A stretch of DNA of 64,000 bases, taken from assembly GCA_023078555.1 (NCBI GenBank), contig CM041196.1, forward strand, positions 9,256,985 through 9,320,984. The letters run 5' to 3'. The notes under the pieces are model-generated. The model saw only the letters and a program-made list of their open reading frames with translations, was not told the DNA's origin and ran no database searches. The DNA comes from Ulva prolifera (lineage: Eukaryota; Chlorophyta; Ulvophyceae; Ulvales; Ulvaceae). Shown one piece after another: positions 24,201 through 34,800 of the stretch. The translations under genes were made by a program, and so were the position numbers. Within the stretch, counting starts at the first letter, position 1. The number at the start of each line of letters is the position of its first letter.

Positions 24201-24355
24201 GGGCAGTGGTCCCGGCGCTGGAGGCTCTTCGGCAGCTGCGCCGTCTGAGGGTGTGCAAGGGCTGGGACTACAATGCTGGCAACTATGAGCGATGTGGGGA
24301 CGCGGCTGTTGTCGCCCCCCTCCTGACCGGCTTGTATGGGGTGCACATGGAGTAG
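21261..24355 (+). CDS. Skp1/BTB-POZ-like + LRR protein, locus 8 (intact)
   Basis: Exon 1 (21261-21554) runs from ATG MSKPSSDSSESTWLRLDHC through CCAERGQLVKDLRNC, ELPLQLSIAEVKAWLAFA to ALLNALK, donor GTGCGC. Exon 2 (22135-22287, acceptor GTGCAG) reads AADFLQDHALTTAISRLLLL...CEQAAL, donor GTGCGC. Exon 3 (22526-24355, acceptor GTGCAG) encodes 609 aa: TATAVATVNPDYLHTVLAAL, LLQLLPRSFHPAIVQAF, Cys patch, PPRLCVALAQLRTLREL, then LRRs (LPALQNLSI, LTQLSGLELADC, LPQLTSL, LTALQALGLPGL, APVLESLRLGYNGLRDGGL, LRELDISGN, LCSLEVLNI, LRQLRRLRV). Introns are phase 0; total about 758 aa. It is the only family member on the plus strand and pairs as an inverted paralogue with locus 4. The start has ACACC before ATG, a reasonable context. 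LRR identity is certain, POZ assignment inferred. Confidence 0.83.
22020..22086. repeat. Short tandem repeat in intron 1 of locus 8
   Basis: GAGCATGTG / CTGAATGTGAGCATGTG units repeated about five times shortly before the exon 2 acceptor. Confidence 0.7.
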
Positions 24356-24359
24356 CGCG

Positions 24360-25585
24360 GCGTTGTTGGTGGTACACGGTCATTTGAACTCATAGACAGC
24401 TGCCTGTGCTAAGGTAGGCGTGCATACATATCCGCACCACGGTTCATGGAATCGCCGGAAGCTTCAGGTTTTAGTATTTTCTGGTTGAAGAGTGGAATCG
24501 TTATGTGAACCACTGCTGTGAAGTGCACACTGTAGATGCTGGACTGTTGAAGCTGGACCTGCATAAAGTAGCTGCATATAGAGACTACGGGAGTAGCTGT
24601 ACTCGGTGCCGGAGGCAGTGAGGTGGCACAATGGAAGACTGGTTGACAACAACAGACTGTGTGCACTGCCGCAATGTGGACAGTGTGTTACACATGACAG
24701 AATTCTTCGTTAACAGACCTCTCCACACGCAATGAAGCGGGCGGGCGCACCGCATCGCATCTTACCCAGACGCGTTCCCGCCAGTCTCGCTGGTCGGTGG
24801 ATGACCAAGTCTACACGAGCTATTCATGTGTTGCGGGGCGTGTGCTCAGAACACATGTACACATGATCATCGCCTGCCTCCCACACAATTCCGAGTCCCC
24901 GTCCTATGTGCAATGCATTGCCGCCTGTCAGAGTATCATGCAAACGTGTTCCTGAATTTCACACATTCAGGACGACACAACTATGATGTTCATGTTGGTT
25001 ATCCGCGTAAGAGATGCACGTTTGTTTCGGATGTGCCGGTGTCCAGGGGCAGCCCGGCAACACCGCGCACCCCTGGCCACAACCACTCCGAAGCCGCGGC
25101 TGGTAACACTGCGGCACAGCACCGTCGCCTCCGCCCAGGCCACATGGTTCAGACTCCCATGAGCATGCACAAACGCGTTGATGCCTTGACCCCAAGGCAC
25201 CGATGCCGGCGCCTGTCCGTTCGTCACCTAAAGACCACCGCACACAGCATGGACCTCCCTACTGCATCTGCACCAGGCATGAGCATGCCAGCGATCGCAT
25301 GCCATCCTCTGCTATCTGCTCCGTCACTTCGACCTCTTGACAGCATGCCGTGCGTACCACAGCAGCACGGACATTGCAATCACCTGCATTCTACCGCCAC
25401 ACATATCTGCACATGCTCAAACGCGACGGCGACTAACATCGCAGCAGCGGCGGGTCGACCCGCCGCTGCATCACGGACACGTACGTGTATCTGCATGCAT
25501 CACATTGCCGCCCACCCTCAGGCAACGCAGCCAAAGCAGATCCACCAGAGCCGCGGCCGGCACCACCTCGCACAGTCCGTCCGTC
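24360..25585. other. Intergenic region after locus 8
   Basis: No gene is supported. A 316-codon plus-strand frame at 24,826-25,776 exists, but its composition (His, Thr, Cys, Arg-rich, no motif) and its antisense overlap with LRR remnants at 25,590-25,660 suggest chance. Confidence 0.45.
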
Positions 25586-25589
25586 AACC

Positions 25590-28500
25590 AAGTATCTCCA
25601 GGTTCAACACCTCGAGGTTGCCGAGCTGGCGCAGCAGAGTCGCCAGCCCCGAGCCAGAACAGCGCAGTGGCTGGTGTCAAGCCCGGGGCCCCCAGCAATC
25701 GCATCCGCACCGAAATACAGTCACGGGCGTTGCACGGTTGACCTCAACAGCCAGCTTGGTAAGCGCTGGCAGCTGAGGGATCACTGCCGCTAGCCGTTGC
25801 AGCCCCGCGTCTCCGAGACTTGTGCAGATCTAGACAAGTGACAGCCATCTGCCGTGCTTGCGAGCAGGGGTAGAACGGGCACCACGCCAATCTCGGCCCC
25901 TTGGTCGTCTGCTCCCGGTGGCGGTTGCCGAAATCAGTTCCGCTGAAGTCCAAGGCAATCAATTGCAAGCGCGCAGGGCTGCGGATGACACCGAGAGCGG
26001 AGCTTCATGGATCATCACGTTCATTTCCACTGTGGAGACCACACAGGCTGAAGCTCTGCAGTGTGGTCAGCTAGCGAATGACAGCGCTGCAAGGCCCCGC
26101 ACAGCTGCTTTCCGTTGGTTTCAGGGCACCCCTCCCGCTGCAGCTGTGCGTGGCCTTGCAGCTGACTCTGAGTCAGCTGCAAGGCCCTGAGTCAGCTGCA
26201 ACTGCGTCAGCTGCAAGGCCCCGCACAGATGCAGCGGGAGGGGTGCCCTGAAACCCGGCGCATCCGTAATTATAAACTGCGGATGCACTGACCTGAAGAC
26301 CTCCACATGCAGCTCTTGCAGCGCTGTCATTTGGCGAAGAGCGCCAGATCTCTAGAGCACTCAGGTGGTGCAAACGTTTGGGCCTTGGACAACCAAGTGG
26401 ACAGTCAGCGCCTTGAGCTGTGGCAGCCGTGACATCTGCACCACCTGCGGCCACAGGCTTCGAATCGGGGTCGCGAGCCGAGATCATGGCACCAAAGTAG
26501 CACCTGATTGCACCTGATCAGTTCCAGCGCAGGGATATACCTCAGGTCACACACAGATCTGATTCTAGAATCAAGCAGCGGCGCCGTATGCATGTCAACG
26601 TGCGGGGCGCTGCAACGACAGTCGCTGTCCTGACTATGTAGTGTGTACAGCTGCCACTGAGAGCCTGCAGGGCAGGCAGACGGTCAGCGCCACCACAATG
26701 GCATCAGGGCTCCGGTGCGTGGCACTGAAGCCGGCGTTGCTCAGCATGCGCAGCGCGTTGCTCAGCATGCGCAGCATGCGCAGCGTGGGCAGCTGCGCCA
26801 GCGCAGCACACCACCGCGGCGGCTCCACCTCCAGCAACTACTAGTTCATGATTAGTAATGAACGTACAGAACGTGCGTTGCCGCGTGAAGGAGAGCTGTT
26901 TCAGAGCGGCGGCAGTGCTCGGCAACTGCAGCCTGAGGTGCACCTTCTGCCAAAACGCCGAGTCAGCAGCGCCAAGTCAGCAGCCGCACATGCATGCAGG
27001 CTCGCACACGCCTCTGCCCGGCCGTTGACCAGGGCACCGGCGGGCGCACAGCCGGCGTGGTGCTGTGTGCTGGCATGCTCTGCGAGCAGGCTGGTGGAGG
27101 CATGAGGGTAGTACCAGGCGGTGTTGGAGCTACCCCCCCAGAGGCGCCGCCGCCGCGAGGAGCTGAGACGTGCCCGACACGCACTCCACCGCGCACAGGC
27201 TCCGCATCGCAGACGGTGCACCTCCGCCCGCGGCGAGCCCTTCGGTTGACAGCATCCAACTGCAGGCAGGCGTGCTAGGGACGCCGCGGCTCAGGCTATA
27301 GCCCGCGGTGGCGTGATCGCTGTTTGTATCTCTGCCGCTGCAGCACGAGCGCACGACGGCTGGGTGCAAGCTGCGCACGTAGCAGGATGAGCCGACATAG
27401 ATCCTCAGGATCTGGGTGGGGGGGGTTAGGGCTTGCCTGGAGGGGGGCACGCCGCCGGTGCATAGCGGCGAGGACAGCTGGCAGGCAGGGCGGGGGCAGA
27501 GAGAGAACGATCTGCACACATCCATGGCCGCCATGAATGAACGAGGCTTGTTCGTTTTGCACATAGAGCCTCCTCCGAGGGTTTGGCAGGACCATGCAGC
27601 TTGCATGAACTATGGGCTCATTAGGTTGCACGTCTGAGGTTCCATGCGGCGTCTTTCGTGTGACGATGTCTCACATGGGCTTGCCGCGTACACTTTGGAG
27701 ACACGCCTTGTATGGTATGACATAACAGGGTCACTTGATAGTTGAACGAGTAGCAAGCGTACAGCTGGAAGAGCAGCCCTGGTGGGCGTCACCTGAGAGT
27801 GCTCGTAGACCATGCGCACCTGAGAAGCCCTAGCCTGCTCCTCCACCGACAGATTCGCATGCCCTGCGACTGCCCCGTTTCGAGCTGGGGTCTCCGTGCT
27901 GTGACAGACAGCATGCCTGCCCTGAATCGCCACATGGAGAGGGCGGCAGAGGGCAGCTGTCGTTGTCATGCAGGAAGTCTGCAGCCTGCTGGCATCCTGT
28001 TGACCTGCTTCGTGGCAGAAGGCCAGCTTCGGCTGGGATGAAAGGCAGTCCATGCTACTGGCAGGCAGTGTTGCCGGCTCTGTGTTGAAATGGGGAACGT
28101 AGGCCAAGCTAGTTGGCAAGTGTCTAGCGTGCATGCACCTGAAGTGCCTCCTCGCTAGGACTCCTGCAAAAGCTAAGACGTTCACACCATCACAACTGAT
28201 AGCAGAACATGCGTTCATAACAGAGGAGATCTACCCCACACTTGTCACGAGGCCATGGCCCATGAGACACAGAGTTGACCAGGTCTGGCCACAGACAGGC
28301 CCCCATCTTCCTCACGCTGAAATGGCTGAATATGCTGCACATGTAGGAGGTCCACATGAAATTCCCAAATCCTGAATCCAGGCTTTGACAGGTGAATGTG
28401 GGCGGACATTTGCGGAACTGCTTTGCATATTCTGCACTCTCTGCAGATGAAAGCCAACGCCTGGCGGGGTACCTGCCCGAGGACATCGACGGCTGATCTA

Positions 28501-28840
28501 ATCAAACAGATGATAGGAGTCGATGCATACCTTATGCCCTCCCAAGAGCATCCCGACATCCTGTCTGCAATGCTCGGCGCCTCTGTCGACACCAGCTGCA
28601 GCCTCCCGTGCACATGGCTGGGCAAACAATAACCAGGCCTGGACGTCTGACTAAGAGAGATGTACAAGTAATTGGTGAGCGTTTGTGTTGACTGAGCATA
28701 TCTACAGCCAACTCACTTCGCTCGGAGTAGCGGTCCGGCTCGATAGACAGGTACCGCATGCATGCGAGTGTTGCAGCGCCGTCAAGCACAAACATATCTG
28801 TCGCGAAAATAGCCGGGAGCAGCGGATTCGCAATCCCGGA
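25590..28840 (-). pseudogene. Decayed POZ-LRR family copy (locus 9)
   Basis: All three exons can be traced on the minus strand but are broken. Exon 1 (about 28,840-28,531) gives LSIEPDRYSERSELAVDML and, in a second frame, DVQAWLLFAQPCAREAAAGV. Exon 2 (about 27,986-27,820) starts AADFLHDND then needs a frame change to reach ALCRPLHVAIQGRHAV and RASQ. Exon 3 (27,511 leftward) has IVLSLPPPCLPAVLAAMHR, then a frame change to RSLHPAVVRSCC. LRR scraps continue as EPPRWCAALAQLPTLRML (26,790), MTALQELHVEVF (26,330) and LRQLGNLEVLNLEILG (25,610). It is a duplicate of locus 7, sharing intron blocks, and is clearly a pseudogene with several breaks and at least one large deletion. Confidence 0.75.
26117..26255. 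repeat. Inverted repeat of about 55-bp arms
   Basis: GGTTTCAGGGCACCCCTCCC at the left end reappears as its reverse complement (GGGAGGGGTGCCCTGAAACC) at the right end, and the arms continue inward through GCAGCTG and GGCCTTGCAGCTGAC with a few mismatches. The hairpin sits inside the decayed locus 9 and may have arisen by a palindromic duplication during its decay. Confidence 0.75.
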
Positions 28841-28899
28841 GTAGCTATGCTGATTGCTGGTCCATGATGGCCCCGGTGATTCTTCGCACAAGAGCATGC

Positions 28900-29850
28900 A
28901 CGTCCTGGGCAGCACCTAAGATCGCACTCAGAAAACAGCCGCTGTACACGTCCTGGCTCATGTTACAAGGGCGGGCCTGACAAGGGCGGATAGGTCGGAG
29001 CAGAAACAGTCGCCTTTTGATGCGATTTCAACCGAAATGACCATGTCCAATATGATATTGACGCATGATATGCTTTATCCGGTTCGTTGTGGTCTACGGA
29101 CGCAGTTGCACTGTGCCTGTCTTCGAGGATGACTCGGTCGGCCAGCGCTGTTACGATGCTCACGAACAGCGCGATCAAAGCGTGTATATCCTTTCACGGG
29201 AATATATCGGGTTACATTCAGGCTTAACTTGGGCTCTGGAGACTCGCGGCCTTTCTGTAGGTCAATCAGCCTACGGACACACTTGGGCAGAGCTTAGGAC
29301 GGCTGCGTGTCACCGCTAGAGGCTAATCCGTCAGTGATACAAAATTAAACCTACTATGAACATGTTTACCAATTTGCACAAAGTTTTATGACGTGTTGTC
29401 TCTAGCGGAGCTCAGCATACTACTGGAGCATCTGGTCTATGAACAGGCCCCACACGCACAGATCGCGCCACGATCTGATTCTACAGCGCAAATTATTTGT
29501 ATGTGAAAATCGGCAATATACGGCTGCAACGGTGTTCCGGGACGAGCAGGGCAAACCATCGCTGCTACATAGCCCCATTTGGAAGCTCGGGCACATCATG
29601 CTTCACCAATCTGCAATGGAGATTTTGGAAACTGTATGAACCACAGGCGCGAGCGTCTACGGCTACGGACAGTTGCAGACTTCTTACGACACTGCTTGCG
29701 GCAAGTGATGCCTGTGCTCTTCGTACTAAATGAGAGTGCCACTGCGGGCGCTTTGGAGATCAGTCCCCCTGGCCATGTGGTTATGGAAACACCGGCTGGA
29801 CACGAGGACGGCTGTGCAGATGATGCAAGTGCTTGTCGGAGTGCTGAGAT
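28900..29850. other. Region between locus 9 and the satellite
   Basis: No confident gene. At 29,660-29,720 a plus-strand frame reads VADFLRHCLRQV after GTTGCAG, weakly like a POZ exon 2. The last 60 bp before 29,851 are a diverged piece of the 172-bp satellite. Confidence 0.35.
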
Positions 29851-30883
29851 AGCCCTCCTGTGGATGTCAGTGATGTGATCACATGCAGCCGCTGGTATTC
29901 TGGCCAGCAGAGATGCTTCACACGATTTACCAGCCTCTTTGCAAAGGGGTTGTCACGCTAACTGGCCACGAGTACAGCTGGGCTGGTGATGCCAGTGCTC
30001 GTGCCTGACGGTGTGCTGAGATAGCCCTCCTGTGGATGTCAGTGATGTGATCACATGCAGCCACTGGTATTATGGCCAGCAGAGATACATCAAACTATTC
30101 ACCAGTGTCTTTGCAAAGGGGTTGTCACGCTAACTGGCCACGAATACAGCTGGGCTGGTGATGCCAGTGCTCGTGCCTGACGGTGTGCTTATGTAGCCCT
30201 CCTGTGGATGTCAGTGATGTGATCACATGCAGCCACTGGTATTATGGCCAGCAGAGATACATCAAACTATTCACCAGTGTCTTTGCAAAGGGGTTGTCAC
30301 GCTAACTGGCCACGAATACAGCTGGGCTGGTGATGCCAGTGCTCGTGCCTGACGGTGTGCTGAGATAGCCCTCCTGTGGATGGCAGTGATGTGATCACAT
30401 GCAGCAACTGGCACTCTGGCCAGCAGAGATACATCAAACTATTCACCAGTGTCTTTGCAAAGGGGTTGTCACGCTAACTGGCCACGAATACAGCTGGGCT
30501 GGTGATGCCAGTGCTCGTGCCTGACAGTGTGCTGAGATAGCCCTCCTGTGGATGGCAGTGATGTGATCACATGCAGCAACTGGCACTCTGGCCAGCAGAG
30601 ATACATCAAACTATTCACCAGTGTCTTTGCAAAGGGGCTGTCACGCTAACTGGCCACGAATACAGCTGGGCTGGTGATGCCAGTGCTCGTGCCTGACGGT
30701 GTGCTTATGTAGCCCTCCTGTGGATGTCAGTGATGTGATCACATGCAGCCACTGGTATTATGGCCAGCAGAGATACATCAAACTATTCACCAGTGTCTTT
30801 GCAAAGGGGTTGTCACGCTAACTGGCCACGAATACAGCTGGGCTGGTGATGCCAGTGCTCGTGCCTGACGGTGTGCTGAGATA
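29851..30883. repeat. 172-bp satellite, left part (6 monomers)
   Basis: Six head-to-tail monomers starting AGCCCTCCTGTGGAT at 29851, 30023, 30195, 30367, 30539 and 30711, each exactly 172 bp. The unit contains the 12-bp palindrome ATGTGATCACAT. Variants (GGTATTATGG / GGCACTCTGG; GCTGAGATAG / GCTTATGTAG) are not randomly ordered, suggesting spread by unequal exchange. The array is interrupted at 30,884 by the CACTA element and resumes at 53,906. Confidence 0.97.
30881..30883. other. Target-site duplication, left (ATA)
   Basis: ATA directly before the first C of the transposon. It equals the ATA after the right end and the ATA inside GAGATAGCC of uninterrupted satellite monomers. Confidence 0.93.
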
Positions 30884-30901
30884 CACTAGGAGAATGGTGA
30901 C
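30884..30901 (+). repeat. Terminal inverted repeat, left
   Basis: CACTAGGAGAATGGTGAC. The GAATGGT core is shared with the internal palindromes of the element. Confidence 0.95.
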
Positions 30902-31210
30902 GTGGTGGTGAGGAACGTGCGAGGACGGCTCGCGGAAGAGGGGCGGATGCGTGGCGGAGCCCCCGGAACGGCGAGAGGACTGTTAGCGGAGCGTTCGGAA
31001 GGCAGTCCGGAGCGTGGGAGGAAGTTCCGCGAGCGTTCCGACCGGGTGTTCCGCCGGAACGTTTCCGGAGTGGTGCCGGAACGCGCGAAGGTTCCGCAAT
31101 GCATCCAGAGGACTGTTTGAGGAAGAATGCTTAAAAATTCGGAATGATTCCGGATCCGGGGACGTTCCGGCAGAGCCTTGCGGAAGCCGTCCGGAAGCCC
31201 GGACGAACAT
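30902..31210. promoter_or_regulatory. Left subterminal repeat region (CGGAA/TTCCG)
   Basis: More than a dozen CGGAA, GGAACG, TTCCG and CCGGAAC motifs in both orientations within about 300 bp, including GGAACGTTTCCGG. In CACTA elements such arrays bind an element-encoded protein (TnpA in En/Spm) and control transposition and transcription; the function here is inferred from position and density. Confidence 0.8.
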
Positions 31211-31408
31211 GCTGGTTCATGAGGGGTTATTACTTGGTTACTCTCTGTTCGACCGTGCCGGAGGCAGAGTACGTACGTGGTGAGGTCAGCGAGGCCTCCT
31301 TTACATGTGTGCCACGTGCATGTTGCCGTTGACACGGATGCGACTCGGTATCGGTGTTTGTTCTCTCTTATTCACTCTATTTTAACAGGTGCACCAGGTT
31401 TTCAACGT

Positions 31409-31534
31409 GAATCGCGAATGGTGCGATACGGACTTCCGGGATAGGCAGTTTCGCGTACGCATACCATCATGAACGCGTACGCAAAACTGCCTATCCCGCA
31501 AGACCGTATGTCATGTGCGCACCATTCGCGATTC
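31409..31534. repeat. Long imperfect hairpin (52/60-bp arms)
   Basis: GAATCGCGAATGGTGCG...GGGATAGGCAGTTTCGCGTACGC is followed after 14 bp by its near reverse complement. The right arm is 8 bp longer, so part bulges. It lies between the left subterminal repeats and the 3' end of the minus-strand gene, and may act as a terminator-like structure or be a nested foldback element. Confidence 0.8.
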
Positions 31535-31879
31535 TCGTTCAACCGCGAAACTATATTCATGATGTATACAAGCAGCATGTACACCGTTGTTCCGAAACAA
31601 GACAGCTTTGATGTGTTCACACGAGTTTGTAGGCAGGCGGTCATGCATAGGCAATCATAAACTATCATTGACATTGCTTACATTGAGATCTCGTCACCTT
31701 GTGACCTCTGCATGTCCATACGGAACGACATTACTACTAGAACAGGTCATGCCACGTCTTACATGTCATATACCCCACTCATACACTCGGTCACGACCGC
31801 CTGTGTTCAGGGACAGTGTCTTCTGAGCCCCCGTTGGTGTACAACTAATAGACAGACATCTTCAACCTGAGTCTTCACC

Positions 31880-34800
31880 TCACGACAGCATCTCAATCAA
31901 GGTCTGCATAAGCTCCCGGACCTCCTCCTGCACGCTCCGCCGCTGTATCATACCGCTGACAGTACACACATATTGAGATATACTTGTTCAGATAAACTGT
32001 GGCATACCTTGTCCTGTTTGATTGATTCATCGAGCTTCTTAAATTTGCCTGCGGACCCTTCCGGTTGCGGGCGGGGCCGGATGCCAGCTTCGCTAATTCG
32101 TCCTCGGACTTGGCTATTCTTTCTTCGAGAACCTTGAGGGCATGCCTGAGAGACTCTTCTTCGGCCTCTGCCTGGCGCTTCTCCAGAGCTGGATGAGTAT
32201 CTTTTTTCTTTGCCTTCTGCAGAACAACGATGCTGTCACACGATCTCTCGCACCTACGGAAACAACATGACCAGCATCACTCTTTTGTAAACTCACATGA
32301 CCAGCATATATACGATTTTGATGCATCAGCAAGCGCACTGCATCATCATGAACGCGCGTACATGAGCCTGGGCTTATGAAAGCACAGTTTATGTCAACCT
32401 TGTGGAGGTATGTACAGATCAAGGCGTACCGGTTCATCCTCCTGTATGTCCATCTCTGTGGGCCGCTTCGCCGAGTCTTGGGCACTGGCATCTCGTCGTC
32501 CGCAACTTCCGGGCCGGCTGCCACTATGTGGGTTAGGACCTCGAGTTCTACGTCATCGCTGTCAGGTACATCCTCCCGTGTTCGGTTGAGAACCGGAGGT
32601 GAAGGGGGGAGATCGGCGAGTGACCTGTCGCTGCCTCTCTTGCGGGCGCGTCTCCCGCCGTTGCTGGTCTCGGCCTGCGTAGCAAAGCATGTCGCGATTC
32701 TGTATCGACGCGACTTCCACGGCTGACATCGCTTTAAAATCCCTGCGTCATGTACAGCATGGCCGCGAAGACATACCCGGCCACCCTGTTGGCTCCTCCG
32801 GTGAGTGGGACGCAACGGAGATTCCTCTGTCTGTTCCCTGTTCATCTCACCCAGGATGAAATCCCTAAAGTAGTGGTTGTCAGCCACGTACACTCCGTCT
32901 TCCCGTGCCCACTGCGCGGCCGACTTCATCGTCACAGTGACTACGGCCACATTGCCTCACCAGGGTGAGCCACTGACGGGGGTGCGCCAAATGTGGGTGA
33001 GCGAGACTGTACCTTGGCGAAAAAGGCTCTGAAAGAGCATTGAGGGGGCAGTCAATGCAGTCTACGTGTTTTAGTGTCTGCGTATACCTTTGGGTGGTCC
33101 ACATCACTGGTATCTGTGATGTTCTACATTCCGTGACGTGGCTATGGCGCACCGCAGAGGTGAGCACTCAGTTGGCGGTGAGCAGTCCGAGGGTGTGCCT
33201 TCTAGACAGCATGACTTTTTCGCAACGGGCAGCTGCATGCTTGGCCATAGCTGCATTTCGGCGCATATGATGAGGTCTATACGTCCTAGATGTAGTGCTA
33301 CCTGCATTGCTGAGGAAGTGAAACAAGGTTTGGCTCACCGGAAGGGGTGAGTGTCATGGAAGGGTGCGCAGCGCGGGGTGCGCATGGTGCCTGGATGTCG
33401 CCAAATTTGCGCATGCGCGAGACAATCGGCCTCGGACAAGATCCTAGGCCTTCCTAATCAAATCTATTGTGTGGCATGAGCGGTAAATTACGGCTTGCAG
33501 CCCTCGCTGCTCGGGCGCACAATGTGTGAGGCGTGGTCAAGTATGGCAGCTGAAATAAATGCGTTTCGATCAAACTGATTTCGGAAATTTATTATGTGAA
33601 TGGTGGGTGCGGCATAAGTCATACACGCAGCACTGCGTGCTGCGCATCCTGCAGTCCATTTGCGCACGCATCGCCATCACACTTACTTTCGTGCCAATCC
33701 AGTGCACGTCCTCTGTCATCATCAGCAGCGTCAGTGAGCGAATGTGGCGGCCACCTGTCTGGATTTTCTTTAGCGCTGTGCACAGCACTATTTGCGCAAT
33801 GTAGACCATATGTCCCTTGTTGCCACGTCGCGGCGTGAAAGATGCGGGCAGGTACTAGCTGCCAGCTACGTCCGGGATATATGTCCCCGATCAAGTGTCA
33901 ATGCCAAGATTCAGAGTTGATGTCGGCAGTGTGGACAAGTAAATATACCGTCGCAGCATCGGGTTACCTTGCTCTTTGCTTCGTCACCTGCAGCCGTTGC
34001 ATGGCGCGATCTCCCTTCGTGCGAGCATGAAATATGTGATTCATCAGTCTAGGACTTCGATTATGCCAGCTCGTCTTCCTCAGCAGCTGGTGCACGTTGC
34101 AGTGTTAGCTGCAACTCTGCGGCACTACGCGAGCAGATATTCTGCAACAAGCTTTCGCAGTTTACATCGCAAGTATGACACTTTCTATTTCATTCGTATG
34201 GACCTGTAAGGTTTTCTGTTGTGCATTCTACGCGAACTGCGTTGTTGACCGACCTGTTCCAAGAGCAGGCCGCGAGTCCGGCGAAGATCACGACTTCTTC
34301 GCTTTTGCACGGGCGTTTATCATACCTGATCGGCTGGCAAAATCATCTTGCCCTCGTGATTCGGACGTTTGCGAATGCATTGCCATGGCATACCAGCTGA
34401 TTGACATAGCGTTGACGTGCTTGTGGGACGCCTTGGGTGGCTCTGACAGGTGGCTGTGTATACGTGATCGCAATGCTGACAAATGACGATACTTATCTGT
34501 AGCTGGTACGTCCGCATTGTGACCGGCTATGCAACAATTCTGGTGCACAGGTTTATCAGGTGAAACAACGTAAACAGAAACTTGCGTTGCAAAAGCTACA
34601 AACCAGTTTTGGCCAAGCGTTCTCCGGTGTCTGTGTCATTGGGTGTGTTGCCAGCCCGTGTTGCTATTGGGTTGCGACCCGGGCCTAAGTGTGTGGCATG
34701 CGGAAAATCAAAGCAGTGTGCATGAATGCAGATCAGCAATTGACAGCATCTCGTGACTCACCATGAAAACAGCTTTGACAGAGTCAGTCTAGCGTGGAAG

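Noticed and set aside
24826-25776. 316-codon plus-strand open frame
   Set aside because: Composition is unlike the other proteins here, there is no motif, and it overlaps LRR remnants on the opposite strand.
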